NCBI GenBank assembly: GCA_019914995.1
Contig: CM034136.1
Location: forward strand, 3,921,270 to 3,985,269
DNA length: 64,000 bases
Reading direction: 5' to 3'
Source of the DNA: Acanthochlamys bracteata
Lineage: Eukaryota > Streptophyta > Magnoliopsida > Pandanales > Velloziaceae
Position 1 is the first letter of the stretch, and every line of letters starts with the position of its first letter. Of the stretch, positions 37,051 through 49,600 are shown piece after piece. Both the position numbers and the translations under genes were made by a program. The notes under the pieces are model-generated. The model was not told where the DNA came from and ran no database searches. It worked only from the letters and a program-made list of their open reading frames with translations.

Positions 37051-37299
37051 GTAGTGTTTATGAAATAGAGCTTTTCTACAATAAAAAGTATTTTTATTTT
37101 TTTTGAAAAATAAGCTATATTTTTTTTACTTCCAAAAAAATAATAAAAATATATAATAAAAAGATCTCACTTCGTAAAATTTTTCTACATTTTCTAAATT
37201 TTTAAATAAATTTTTTATATATTTATAAAATATATATTAAAAAATATAAAATAAAAAATTGAAAAAAAATGTTGGAAAAAACAATTCCAAACACTCCCA
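37051..37299. repeat. AT-rich MITE-like repeat, opposite orientation
   Basis: Left GTAGTGTTTATGAAATAGAGC, right TTCCAAACACTCCCAT. The core AAAAAGATCTCACTTCGTA is inverted relative to the repeat at 36.2 kb, so the two could pair as a large hairpin in RNA or single-stranded DNA. Confidence 0.6.
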
Positions 37300-37738
37300 T
37301 AATATATACCGTGACTAATGACGTATTTATAAGGAGCCAGTGTGAAAACAAAAAAAATAAGGAATCACAATTAGATTATATTATAATAAAATTGAATTAT
37401 CCTTCTTCTTGATTTTTCTTGTCCTTTTTTGTTATGGCACGCGCACATATGCAGAAGAGCCATCAAATCTAATTTATTGGTTGAAAATTTCAAATAAACA
37501 TAATTAATTACATAATTAACAATTAATTGATCATGTCGAAGTCGACTTGTTTAGATATTGTTGAGGAAAAATAAAACATAAAGAAAAATGCCATCTTCTT
37601 ATGTTATGTTATTTATATGCCTCTCAATCTCTTCAGAGATCGAGCGTGCTCACCTCAAGCCTTGTTTCCTTCTTCACCCAACCATCTCTCTCGATCGCTC
37701 AATTCATCAAACAAATTAAAACCCAAAACAAAGATCAA

Positions 37739-38713
37739 ATGGCATCTTACAATAATAGCCTAGAAGAAATGTTGTTGATCCAAAGAATCACAAAGATCTA
37801 CAACAAAATCTCAACACTTGCAAGCCTGAACCCTTGCGGAGAAGTTAACACCTTGTTCACTGAGCTTGTCCATCTCTGCATCCCTCCGTCGGCAATCGAC
37901 GTTAACAAGCTCGGAAAAGAGCTCAAAGACATGCGCAGAAACTTAATCCAACTCTGCGGCAAAGCGGAATCCTTGCTTGAATTTCACTACGCTTCAGTTC
38001 TCGGAAAATTCGATAGACCTTTAGATCATCTGACTTTGTTCCCTTACTACGACAACTACGTGAAGTTAGGGTTTTTGGAGTACAGCTTGTTGTCCAAGCA
38101 TGCAGAGAGGCCGATCAAGAAGGTTGCCTTCATCGGTTCCGGCCCGATGCCGCTTACCACGATCGTTCTTGCCACGAAGCATCTCCGTTCAGCACAGTTT
38201 TACAACTACGATATCGACGAATCTGCGAACGTTGCTGCTGCAAAGCTCGTGGTGCAGGATCAAGAACTTGCCGAGAGAGTGTTATTCCGCACGAAGGATA
38301 TTCTAGAAGTCGGGGACGAGCTGAAAGAGTTCGACGTGGTGTTTTTAGCTGCGTTGGTGGGAATGGGAAGGGCAGAGAAGGCGAGAGTGACGTGGCACAT
38401 CGCCAGGCACATATCGCCGGAGGCGCTGATCGTCGTTCGAAGCGCAGCTGGGGCTCGCGCGTTTCTCTACCCGGTTGTTAACACCGCGAACGATCTCAGA
38501 GGGTTTGAAGTTTTGGAAGAATACAATCCGGCAGATGAAGTGATCAACTCAGTTATAGTTGCTCGTCGGAGGCCACAGATTTCGACGAGTTTGATAGAGC
38601 AGGTAATTCCGATGCCGGCGTGTTTGATGCTTCCTTGCAAGTGCTCGGAAATGCCGGCGTTCGACCCGCTTAATCACCGGTGCATCATGGAAGAAGATGG
38701 ACCAGTTTCTTGA
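37739..38713 (+). CDS. NAS: Nicotianamine synthase
   Basis: NAS condenses three S-adenosylmethionine molecules into nicotianamine, the chelator that moves Fe, Cu, Zn and Ni within plants. The 324-residue intronless frame has the usual NAS length and layout: EEMLLIQRITKIY at the N-terminus, LTLFPYYDNYVKLGFLEY, the SAM-binding Rossmann motif VAFIGSGPMPLTTIVLA near residue 130, FYNYDIDESAN, DVVFLAALVGM, and VVRSAAGARAFLYP. The C-terminal MLPCKCSEMPAFDPLNH is also typical. The start is the MASYNNSLEE codon at 37739. The frame stays open upstream to an ATG at 37601, but those 46 extra residues look like translated leader. No disruption is seen. Iron-status control is expected for the family, but no element was identified here. 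Confidence 0.96.
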   Translation: MASYNNSLEEMLLIQRITKIYNKISTLASLNPCGEVNTLFTELVHLCIPPSAIDVNKLGKELKDMRRNLIQLCGKAESLLEFHYASVLGKFDRPLDHLTLFPYYDNYVKLGFLEYSLLSKHAERPIKKVAFIGSGPMPLTTIVLATKHLRSAQFYNYDIDESANVAAAKLVVQDQELAERVLFRTKDILEVGDELKEFDVVFLAALVGMGRAEKARVTWHIARHISPEALIVVRSAAGARAFLYPVVNTANDLRGFEVLEEYNPADEVINSVIVARRRPQISTSLIEQVIPMPACLMLPCKCSEMPAFDPLNHRCIMEEDGPVS

Positions 38714-41700
38714 TCGAGTAATTACTATTTACAAAACTATTTCTAATTAACTATTACTTAAGATCAATTAACGTTTTTTTCGAGTATTTCTTTGTGTTAT
38801 TAAAAGTTATAGTACGTTGTTGAAAATAAGTGATGATAATTACTTAAGTAAGGTTTCATGTTTGCTTCTTCTTCATTTGAAAAATCTCCCAAAAATGTTG
38901 TGCTGGGATTTTTCTTTTTAATATAATAAGGACATATATAATTATCTATTGTTCTACACTCTGTTTCCTCTTTCTACAAAATAAATCGTTGATAATTCAA
39001 ATTATTTTAGAATACTTTTATTTATAATTAATTATATGTAGACCTTTTTTTAATGTCAGAAGTTCTCTATCAAATTATTTTTGTTGGTTTTAATAATAGA
39101 TTTTCACCAGCAGATGTAGATATGGCAAATGCTTCGATTAGAATAAAGGAATTTTTAGGCTTATAATTTTATAAATTTATTGTCAGAAATTCATATTTTG
39201 ATAACTTATTTTTTTAATTTACTTTATAAAACTTTTTTTTTCGAATTATTTTCTGACAAATTTATATAAGCCATAATTTAAAGTAGATATCAGTCGATAT
39301 GTTAGTTAGTCTTCTGTTTCTAGCAACTATAACGTTGATGTTTATAGAAAACCACAAAGAAAATTTCACAAATTTGAATTTACAAACAACCCTCAGAAGA
39401 TATTCACATACAGAAAGGAGCATGTTGTTATATATAAAACATATTAAAATTTGCCTGCCTAAATTCGATTCATTCATTCAAATGATGAGGTGTTTAAAAA
39501 TACTTATAAAAAATAATTTTTTAAAATAGTAATATTTTTATTTTATTTTACAAATAGATTTTATTTTTTATTTTAAATAAATAATAATAAAATTTTATAA
39601 TGTAAATTTTTTTATATTTTATAAATAAAATTATATAATATTGTAAAAAAAAATTTTAAAATATGAAGTTAAAAAACTGATAAGGGTTTTATGAAGAGTT
39701 CATTTAACCAGCGCCTCTTTCTTTTTAATCAAAAAATTATCTTTTTCGATCATATAGTCATTTTAAATGACTTCTTAAATTATTTTTTTATAATTTATTC
39801 TTTATAACTTTAAAAATATTATCTTCCACAAAGTCACTTTCTGAAAAGAACAAGCCCAGGTTTATTTGTCAATATATTCCATTTAGAAGTTGACAAACCA
39901 AAAAGATATTGCAAAAGCATTACAATGCAACTCTAAGGAACAGTTTTCAGCAAAGTTAGTAATGACAATATATGACCCGATCCGAAAATATAATTCAAAA
40001 TTAACCTATTTAATTAAGATTAGGGTTAAAAAATTTGATCCGTATAAATATATAAATTGGGTTATAGTTGAATGAATTTGTCCGATTATTAAACGGATCG
40101 ATCCGAATTAATTCGAAATTGACCCATCAATCTGAATTATCATATTTTAAAAGAATAATACTTGATTTTTCCTTTTTGTATATTAAGATATTGACAATAA
40201 AATAATCGATAATAGTAATTTATAAATTATTAAATTATATGAAATTTATAATTAATCGTTATTTCATATTTTAATAAAATAGTATAAGATAAAAATTATA
40301 ATATTATCGAAAATATTACTACTTAGGTGTTTCTGTAATGACGATTTAAATTTCGTATAAAAATTTTTAACAAAATTTTGTTAGATAACTATATTTATCA
40401 AAATTATTAATATATATTTATAATCATAAAATTTTAACTGTCACCACATATTTTTAAAAAATAAAAATAAAATATCTTTTTGGATATTTTAAAGATCAAT
40501 AAAGATATTAAAAAATGCACATTTTGACGGGCATTCACTATATCTCGTCACTAAGAACATCGTGTACTTTCATTACAACTGATCTTATAATTTCACTAAA
40601 TTTTAAAAATACAAAATTAAAAAATAATAATTTTAATTATTAAATAGGTCGATTCGAATTTGATTCAGTTATTAATAAGTTAGATTAGAGTTAGACAATT
40701 TTGACCCGTATAAATTTATAGATTGAATTAAAATTGAACAAATTTGACCCGATTATTAAATGAATCGATTTAAAACCAACTCACGGACACAATTGCCAAC
40801 CCTAAGCAATAAGCAAAGTATTATAAGCAAATCATGGGAGATGATATAGAGTTTTGTGGCTTGAAAAAAACTTTTAAATTTATATTTTTTATAAATAAAA
40901 TTATTTTAAAATTTTAAAAAATATAAAAATTTTACTCAATAAAATTTTTTTATTATTTATTTAAAATAAAAATAAAATTTATTTTTAAAAAAATAAAAAT
41001 ACTATTTTTAAATAAGAGTTTATTTCAAAATATTTAAAAATTCTCCGTTTAGCTTGTTGAGGCTTTTATTGCAACCGGACCAGAATGGCCAGCTGGACCA
41101 CTTAAACTGGTGCATCGGAGGCCAATCTGGTACAGATATTGAATCGGTTCAGCAGTTATCGCCAAAAAACTAAAAAACAAAAAAATAATAATAAAACTGA
41201 GCCATTATCCCACTCGAGTTATTCGTTAGTTATAAATTCATTATTTTTTCTTTCGATTATATATTAAAATTCAGTAAAAATTTTAATTCCTTCAAATCTT
41301 TGCCACCATCAGCTGCATTTGGTTCCAAGAGTTGAACCGAGTGCAGAAGCAAGATTCTCTTGCCTCCATTATCCCTGACGTGATCCCAGACATGTCCGGC
41401 ACCTCATAGTCCGTCTCCGGCGAGGCCGTCTGGCGACTTTTGTCACCATTTGGTCCTTCTCTGTTTTGGCTTTCAGAACTCTCTGCAATTCCTCTTTCTT
41501 CCTGTTAGCAGCAAAATTATCCATTCAGCAGAAGATTAACATCCTCAGACCTCCTGATTATTAACAGAGTTTCTTTTTCGAATGAGCACTTTTGTTTTCT
41601 GTAGCGGTTGCAGAAACACTGTTCAGTTTATGCGATTTAATTAAGATACGTAAAGCAACTTTTAAAAAGAAACTTAAGTTACTGAAAAATAAATAAGTTT

Positions 41701-42072
41701 ATGAGTGTAAAATTTGGAAAAATAAATATAAATAACATACGAGAAGGACAATTATCGGTTAACACTCTTAATATGTTATTTGTTTATGTAGAGAGTAACA
41801 GCTAATATCTACCCAAAAAATACCACCTTTATTAATACGGTGCCATCCATATTCATAATATTTCCCTTCACAAATGTGCGTAAAAACAATAGACAGTAAC
41901 GCAACAAACCAAATATAAAAGCTAAGCAAGTATCTGTATGTATAGCACAAGTTGATAGATTCACAACTTGGTTTAAATCCAAGTAATACAATATTCACAA
42001 TGGCTTGAAGAATTTAATTTTATACAATATCATTACCTGATCATGCACATCAACAACGATATACATATATAA
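38714..42072. other. Intergenic, AT-rich, repeat fragments
   Basis: 38.71-39.0 kb is likely NAS 3' UTR. AT-rich MITE-like blocks lie at about 39487-39690 and 40850-41045. Between them, 39970-40140 and 40640-40800 are similar to each other (GACCCG, GATTATTAAA, CGGATCGAT-like segments) and to 23.2-23.4 kb; this is an unclassified repeat. A GC-richer patch at 41320-41520 has an open minus-strand stretch (DYEVPDMSGITSGIMEARE) that I cannot assign. 41.77-42.07 kb probably holds the KNOX 3' UTR. Confidence 0.4.
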
Positions 42073-45000
42073 TTAAGGACCAAAGGTGCCGGTACCGAAG
42101 TATAGCATCGTACCACTACTTCCTCCGCTAACGCCTTCCATGAGAGCAACACGCATATCATCAGAAGGTTTCCAATGTCGCTTCCGTTGATTAATAAACC
42201 AATTATTAATTTGCTTTTGGTCAAGTCCCGTTGCCTCTGCCAGCATCACCTTCTCCTCATCCTTATATTGTTTCAAAAAGAATTCAAAATAAGTTGAGTT
42301 TTAAACAAAAGAAAGTCCAGTCTTAAGAAGTTTTTGAAAGAAATATTAAGGTCAGAAGATTTTACTGTAGGGTAAGGCCAACGGTAATGGTTATTCCACC
42401 AATCCAACAAGGCCATCCTTGCATCCTTTGGTAGCTTCCCTTTCTTCCTCCTTTTCAAGAATTCTTTCTTGAGATTGCTCAAATACCCGCTGTATTTCTT
42501 TAGAAGCATTTCCTTCAATTCACTGTCGGCCAGACGAGAGTTGTTCTCAATTCCTTCTGATGCTTCCAGGTCTACGCAACTTAGTTCCTCTTCGGAGGAT
42601 CCTGCTGCTTCATCTGGCATACAATACAGAAGAAAATTCAGAACCAGTTCCAGAAAGTAGGAGCACAAGAGCTTTACAACAAGCATCACCTACCAATAAC
42701 CACAAACAAGAACACTACAATATTAACATAAACAATTGCTGGCCAAAGGTAAACACAAATATCATATTTTGCTCCTCAAACGTCCTTACAATTTTGCCCT
42801 TCCACAAGTAAGCTAGAACATTATTCAGTTCTGCTCTGTATGCATGTTTGTACTGAGTGCCTAGCACACTAGTAAAAACAAATGTGCTGAACACATAATC
42901 AAACGATGCTTTAGCTCCAGAATTTTAGTTTTGAACTAGGCCTTCATTAGTGCTTTCCAGCGTATCAAGCTATTATCTACTAGATATGTGAAAGTTCATA
43001 TAAACATTGAAATCGGCATTTTCTAACAGGCTCTCCTAATGCCTCCTAACCATAAACCATTCTTAGTTACAAACATCCTAACCTCTGAGAGCCCTCTAAT
43101 ATTAATTTAATTGCTAACATAGGTCCCTCATCCTACAGACTTGGGGAGGTACCATGCAGGGAGGTCAGGTATCGAATACGTCTTAAACTACCGCACATGA
43201 GAAGCATATCAGTATTTAGAATACCTTCAACCTATTGAATATGGCTTAAACTTATTTAGGAAGTAGGATGCCATAAGACTGCATCCATACCAACTACGCA
43301 AGCATCAGCAATCTCATTCAAGTTACAAATGCACATTGAAATGGTTGCTTACACTTAATTCTGCTTTTCTAATACTGATGATTCCTCAGGGGCCTCGCAG
43401 TTAGTACTTCAGCTTTTGGATTTTAGACCTCTAATTGATACATTTTATTCAAAGTTAAACTAACTTTAAAGCTATATATCAAGGCAAACCCTTCAAACAA
43501 TAGACAATGATAAACCAATTCAACTTACTTAGCCACTAATAATTGTTAAAACATGTGTGGCACTTGTTCAGCATATCACTTGCACATACTGGATTTAGGC
43601 TTTCTTAAATCACACTAGCCTTGTTCACAAGATAACTAAGATAACTTAAACATGCTGCTGCTAAAATCTCAGAATTCTAGCTCATGTGACAATCTTTACA
43701 TTTAGAAACAACAGTTAGTTTTAAGAAAAAGAAGCAAGTAGACAAAAACCAGCTGTATATCTCCACTAGCACCCTCACATATGTTGAAAGAACCACCTAT
43801 GAAAAACATGGTACACTGTTTTGATTGATATATAAATTTCTTCAGAGAGACCGTTTCATATGCTTTTGTGGTACAAAAGTCTTTGGTAGTTTCATTGTGC
43901 AAAGCTGTCTAGTTTCATCATGTTTTCTTCCCCAAATCCAAAGAAAACAAAAATAAGAGTAGCAGTAACATGATAAGCTAAAACACAACGTAGTCCTTTA
44001 ATTAGAGTTAAGAGTTGCTTTAGATCCTGTGTTAAAGCTGATAGGAAAATCTTTTAAGAGGTGTATGCCCAGGAGCCTAGAACCAGAAAGCACAAGCCTA
44101 TTACAAGGGTTCCAAGACTAGGCTGCATATATTGCAAACCTCCAACGAGAACAAATTAATGCTAGAAACTTCATCACAATCTAACCTCTACTTTAATCCT
44201 CAAATAAAATGCTTTCGTAGAATGTAGATTAAACATCTGCACTTGCGGACATCATGGGCATGCTGCCTTATAACTCACAGACAATGAGCTTGACTGAACT
44301 TATACTCGTATGTTGGAGAATTCAGCTTGAATTTGTATCTGCAGAATTTCATGTAGCATGTAATTCTATCACCTCTCAAGTGACTAGCTGGTTGAAATTC
44401 CCAAAGCAGATTCTATCTATAAGAGGATTTACGTACTTCAGAGGTATTCAAGTACATAACAAAAACAAAATTGCATTTGAAAATGAGGAATTAGAGAAAA
44501 TTGAGGCCAATTACAGTATATACAAGAGCATACCTAAATTTCTAATTATTTCGTGAACTTTTTGCCAGATAAAGTTATTATTTGTTCTAAACCACTGAAT
44601 GATTACTAAAGTACTTAGGACTTAAACTGAAAATATTTGTAAGAAACTCAAAATTAATTCTAAGCGCAACAACTTCAAACAAAGAAGCAACTATGTATAT
44701 CTAAGCCACATCATGATACCTACAATCATCACAAGCTAACAAGTTCTTTCAAAGAAACCTTCTGCTCAAGAAGTGATTGAAGAACACTAATCGAACAACA
44801 AATTAACTGAAGGACATGATCGGAGTGAGGGAATTAAATTTGTATTAACAGCTCGAATTACTTAGTATAGATGTGAAAATGTGTATAAGCAATTGAGCAA
44901 CTCAGAAAATTCAGTTACTTAGGATTAAACTGATTGCTAAACCTGCGAGCAGTGTTTGCACAACTGCAGGATGTTCCCTAAAGGGGGAAAAAACATTAAC

Positions 45001-46488
45001 TCTACTTCTTATAATAAGAATACCACATTCAATATTGTGAACAATAAACAATCTACTCACAAGCCAGCTACATAACTCGAACCTTAAAAGCATTTTAATT
45101 ACTAATATTAGCATCCCAAAACCCGCACTTAATTAGCATAAAATGATACTAATTCTCATGAGCTTGCTTAGATAGCAAATACTTCTTTAAGAAAATAAGA
45201 GCAACACCAGTTACTTCTGTTTCTTTTGCAGCACCATTACACAGTATATGAAACCACAAGCTCTAGGTCAATGTTTATCCAAAAATTTCAACCTCTTTTT
45301 CAGGAAGAACTCCAGATAAAGAGGTGGATCATTATTTCCAAAGAATCAAGGTTAACAACAAGAACAATAATAATATTTGTAAGCAAGTAGTAGTAGTACT
45401 CTTCTACGACTTCAAAATAGAATGGTTTGAAATGGATTCCAACCCATGAAGTTGGACAAAAAAAAAAAAGGAAACCCTAATTAACCTCTCTTAGGCTCTT
45501 AGCTAGCTTCTGACAAGCTTGCACCCCATTTGCATGGACAACGATTTGACTGCACGAAACGAATCTCACCACTCCCCATCCCATCAAACCAACTCATATA
45601 TTATTATCATCATTGCAAAAACAAATCAAAATCTACTCGAGAAATCACAAAAACTTACAAAAAGAATAACAATAATTTGATCAACAAAAAAACCGAATTA
45701 AGACATTTTGATTTGCTGAAAAAATGGTAGATGTATTATGTGTAGTATAACCAGGCTAGGGTTCGATTAGTTTGTGCTAGTAGCGGATCAGTTAATTATT
45801 ACCGGACATAGGAGAGCTGCGGGTGATAGCAGTGGTGGCAGTACTGCAGCTTCCGTTACCGCTGCAGAGGCCTCGCAGCTGTGCTTCTACTTCAGCGAGG
45901 AAAGTTGTTGCTTCATCGAAAGGCTTTGATAGTTCTTCTTTGTATCTCACCAACACCCTACAATACGCCTCCTGTTAAGAAAAACAAATAAGATCAATTT
46001 ATCTTAAAAAAAAAAAAAAAGAAAAGGAAAACAACAAGATCAATCCCAGCAAAAGGGCAAAAAAAGAAAGCTGCTCGCCATGAATTCGTCGAGCTCCGGA
46101 TCGGCACCGATTGTGCCACAACAAGCTCTTGGGCACCTGTCTCGTCTGGTCTCTTCCAACAAAGAAGCAATCTCAGGAGGAGCTCCAACCTTTAATATAC
46201 AGAAAAAAGCTTACATAAAGAGCTGATCAAGTAAAACTTTGGCCATGTAACATGTGTTTTATATCGAAAAGGAATGAATTTATTAACCTTGCGGCACTCG
46301 ATGTAAGCGGAGAGAAGAGAAGGGTAACGAGGGTGGCTAGCGATCTGAGCTTTGATGAGATCGGAGATCTCTACACCTGTTGCTGTTGCAGTGTTGTCGC
46401 TACTTCTTAGTGAAGCTGCTGCTGCTAATGAAGTCGAACTCTCGCCGGCGCGCGTGATCCCGGGGTGTATACTGTACAAATCTCCCAT
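42073..46488 (-). CDS. Class I KNOX homeodomain transcription factor
   Basis: Exons 46488-46288, 46189-46079, 45971-45803, 42613-42366 and 42261-42073 give 305 residues. KNOX I proteins keep meristem cells undifferentiated, acting with BELL homeodomain partners in the nucleus. KNOX1 spans ~40-87 ([33 protein letters not shown]) and KNOX2 ~94-145 ([28 protein letters not shown]). The ELK block is near 192-215 ([20 protein letters not shown]). The TALE homeodomain is at ~212-275 and includes the three-residue-extension PYP and recognition helix [13 protein letters not shown]. Phases are consistent throughout. Intron 2 starts with GC, not GT. The third intron is 3.2 kb; long introns at this position are common in class I KNOX genes. 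The linker between KNOX1 and KNOX2 is unusually Arg/Cys-rich ([14 protein letters not shown]). The subclade (KNAT2/6 or BP/STM) is not resolved. Confidence 0.92.
42614..45802 (-). other. Large third intron of the KNOX gene
   Basis: A 3.2 kb intron with donor TCCG|GTAATA and acceptor GCCAG|ATGAAG. Class I KNOX introns are known to hold regulatory sequences in some species. By eye I see no transposon ends or gene inside. The 100-codon plus-strand open frame at 44254-44556 has no family resemblance. Confidence 0.6.
45972..46078 (-). other. Non-canonical GC-AG intron 2 of the KNOX gene
   Basis: On the minus strand the exon ends GAATTCATG and the intron begins GCGAGCAG and ends TTCTTAACAG. Splicing here joins DEFM to [10 protein letters not shown], the family-conserved junction, in phase 0. 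No GT in the surrounding sequence keeps the frame. Confidence 0.8.
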
Positions 46489-46604
46489 CTTTAATTTTAA
46501 AGAGAAAGAAAACAGTGGTTTTTTTGTTCGAGTTCTGGTTTGGAAATTTTATGAGCTGTCACTGTTTGTTGCACTGTAGATACTAGAGAGTTGGTAAGAA
46601 TAAT

Positions 46605-46626
46605 GAGAGAGAGAGAGAGAGAGAGA
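46605..46626. repeat. (GA)11 tract in the KNOX 5' region
   Basis: An uninterrupted 22-base GA run about 117 bases before the KNOX start codon; it reads as (TC)n on the coding strand. BPC/GAGA-binding proteins are known to bind such tracts in KNOX promoters. Confidence 0.85.
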
Positions 46627-49600
46627 TCGATCAGTAATGATTATGATTTATATAGAGAAGAGAGAAAAAGAGGGTAGAGATTTATAGATCAAACTCCCGG
46701 GATGAAAGGAAGGGTGTGCAGCAGCAGAAGAAAGAAACAACAACAAGGCTTAGTTTTAAGGTTCTGAACAACACCTGTTGCTTCTGCTGGTTCTTCTGCT
46801 TGGATTCCCTTCCATTAAACAGACCAACAGCACCTGTTTTTCATCATCAGCTTCTGCAGTTGCAACAAAGAGAACTGCAGAGAAACTGCAGAACCACTGC
46901 TGAAATGGAGAGAGAAAGAAAGAGAAATTGATAATTTGTTTGATAAAATATCAAAATGAAGGGTTATTATTAACAAGCCAAGTTTTTCTTTGGTTTTTCT
47001 TTTCTCATCTTTGGGGTTTAATTGAAGAAGATATTATTATCTTTTTGCAGCAGAACATAAACATGTGTGTTTGTGTTGTGTTTGGTTAGCGTCCATCAAA
47101 GCCAGAAAACAGCATATGCCACCATTCATGGTTATTAGTGTAACAATACAAGAGCAAGTTCAAAAAGAAATCTTAAAAACTTGATAAGAAACTTTTGATA
47201 CCATCATTTTCTTTAATAATACATTAATATATAATATAACACAAAATCTTTAATATATAATCATTTTCTTTTCTAGGCTGAGTTATATTTATGTATCAGG
47301 AGGCAAAAAGGTTTTACTTCATCATTTCCAAAGACAAAACAAGTCCCAACATAGCATGCTTCTTACCCTTTATCCCTTTTAATGTTTTATATAATATGGT
47401 AGTTTATTGACTTTCAAGTTTCAAAACAAGGTCACATTTCCCATATACTGGCTTACCTATAAAACTTGTTTTTGTTATATTAGTTAAAAAAAAACCAACT
47501 CCAATATATTAATCTACTTTTATAGTTCCATGGTGCTGAAAATAATTAGCACAAGTTAATACACCTTTATAATGCAATACACATAAGCCCTATGCAATTA
47601 TGCTAATAAACAAAATGTTCTTTGGTTCATGAATTAACTATTGTAAACACAAGTACACAGCATCAAAATTTTCTGTGGTGCTGTTTGCATTTTCTTTACC
47701 TTTTTGTCAACAAAACTACAGTTGAGGACAATAAACAAGTACAGACACTATTATAGAGAAATGGATTAAAAAATAGATAGTATCGTTGTCAGCACACTCT
47801 ACCATTAGTTTACTAATTAGGTACTTCTTCTTTAGGCAAAAAACATTGTATAAAAGTGATTACATCTAAGGTTATAAAAATTGGTCTTCTTAGTTACTCT
47901 AATCAAATTTCTGAGTTATCATGGATATCAACCAGATTGAAGTGTATTTTGATTATACTGATTTTATTTTTTCTGTCGGAGTTTTGGATTAGAGTTTAAT
48001 TTTTATATTTTCATTTATCTCGAGTCACCAAACTCAGTTATAATTTTTTATCGAATTTAATTTTATAAAATTCAGTTTATAAAACTTACTTTTTACCTAT
48101 TAAACAATATATATTAGGTGATTATGAGGACGTTTCAGAGTCATAAAGTTTTCTAAATAAAAAATATTTAAGTTTAAAAAAAATAAATTTAATAAAAAAT
48201 ATATAAATACAAATTATATGATATATAATTTATATGTTTTTTCTTAATTTTTAAAAATATTTAAAAAATATTATAAACTTTTATAAAAAATATAAAAAAT
48301 TTTATGAATGAAAATAGTGTCAAAAGTACTGTCAAATATTTTCTTTGTTGGGGAAAAATATAAAGCAGTATGATTGTTTAAAATAAATAAGCATGAAACA
48401 ATTAAGTTGACGTATCGATTTAACTATATCGTAACTTAATTTTCTTATCAAAGAAAACTTTTAGATAAACTTTTATGTTAAGCTTACTCTTACAAATGTT
48501 ATTATGATAATTCAGTTTGAATAACTTGCGTTTTAAAATTTTATTTTGAATTACTTTTCTATCAAACAAATAAGCTCTAAATAGTATAAATAGTATAGTA
48601 CTCAGATCCGGTACGAACCGTCTGGATCAAATCGGGAATCGGATTCTGCGATAATTTCGGCACGGATCAGTTATTTAACGATACAAATCAGGTAACGAAA
48701 ACAGTGGAGATGCTACCAGCGATGATCCAATAAAGTGTATAGAGCGAATCCGGCAATGAGTGGACAGCTAGCAGCGAAATCAAAATCGATAATGACGACG
48801 GCAATGACAAGATTGCGTCGGCGAAGATTGAATCACGCCGACAAAATCGATATACGACGATGATGGCAGCGTAAGTAATGTAAGATTGGGTCAGATAACC
48901 AAACAGATACAGTGATCTACTCTATTTGCTCGATCGGGTCCGGTCTATATTATCGGCTATGATTTGCAACACTAGTGCAGAGGGGCTGTGGTGAGCAGAC
49001 GGATTCGATTGAGATCTGACCATGACGATAAAATTTTCTCATCCGATTAGCCAGTTGTAGTTTCTGAGCTGTTTGAAACCTAATACTCTCGTCATCACCA
49101 ATCCATCGCACTTTAGGAAACAATATGCTTCTCAAGAAATTACATTTGTAAGAAGAACATATGATAGTTCTCCTACATCAGATTTTTCCCTTGAGAACCA
49201 AATCCCTGGCGTCTATACCGTCGGCAGATTTGACAAATTCAGTTACTTTGTAATTGATAATGAATATTTGATAAAAAAGTAAATATAATGTCTCTATTTG
49301 TATATTTGAATTGTGCCGGTGATGAGTTGCCTGTCGAATGTAGTAGTCAAATCCGATAGGTCGATCCGATGATCCGTCAAAACAATTGATGACCAGATGA
49401 TCCGCTAGATTTTTGAATCATTATTCAAATTGGGTTTGATTTCTATAATTTGCCAGAAGATAATGCAGAAGTGCCAAAAAACACTTATCACAATATAAAT
49501 ATAGTGAGAGAGAGAGAGAGAGAGAGCAGAAAGCAAAAGCCACGAGAATATGTGGCAGTTTAGTAGTGCAAGGCATATCAGATTAGTGGTAGGGGCATCA

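Larger units (their letters stand above)
35391..37738. other. Intergenic with two AT-rich MITE-like repeats; NAS promoter
   Basis: Holds repeats at 36217-36473 and 37051-37299, a short TA microsatellite at 36717-36734, and the promoter and leader of the nicotianamine synthase gene. A TATTTATATG stretch near 37609 is a possible TATA box. I see no remaining endopeptidase exons after 35390. Confidence 0.45.

Noticed and set aside
44254-44556. 100-residue plus-strand frame within the KNOX intron
   Set aside because: No domain, no promoter and no transposon context; likely chance.
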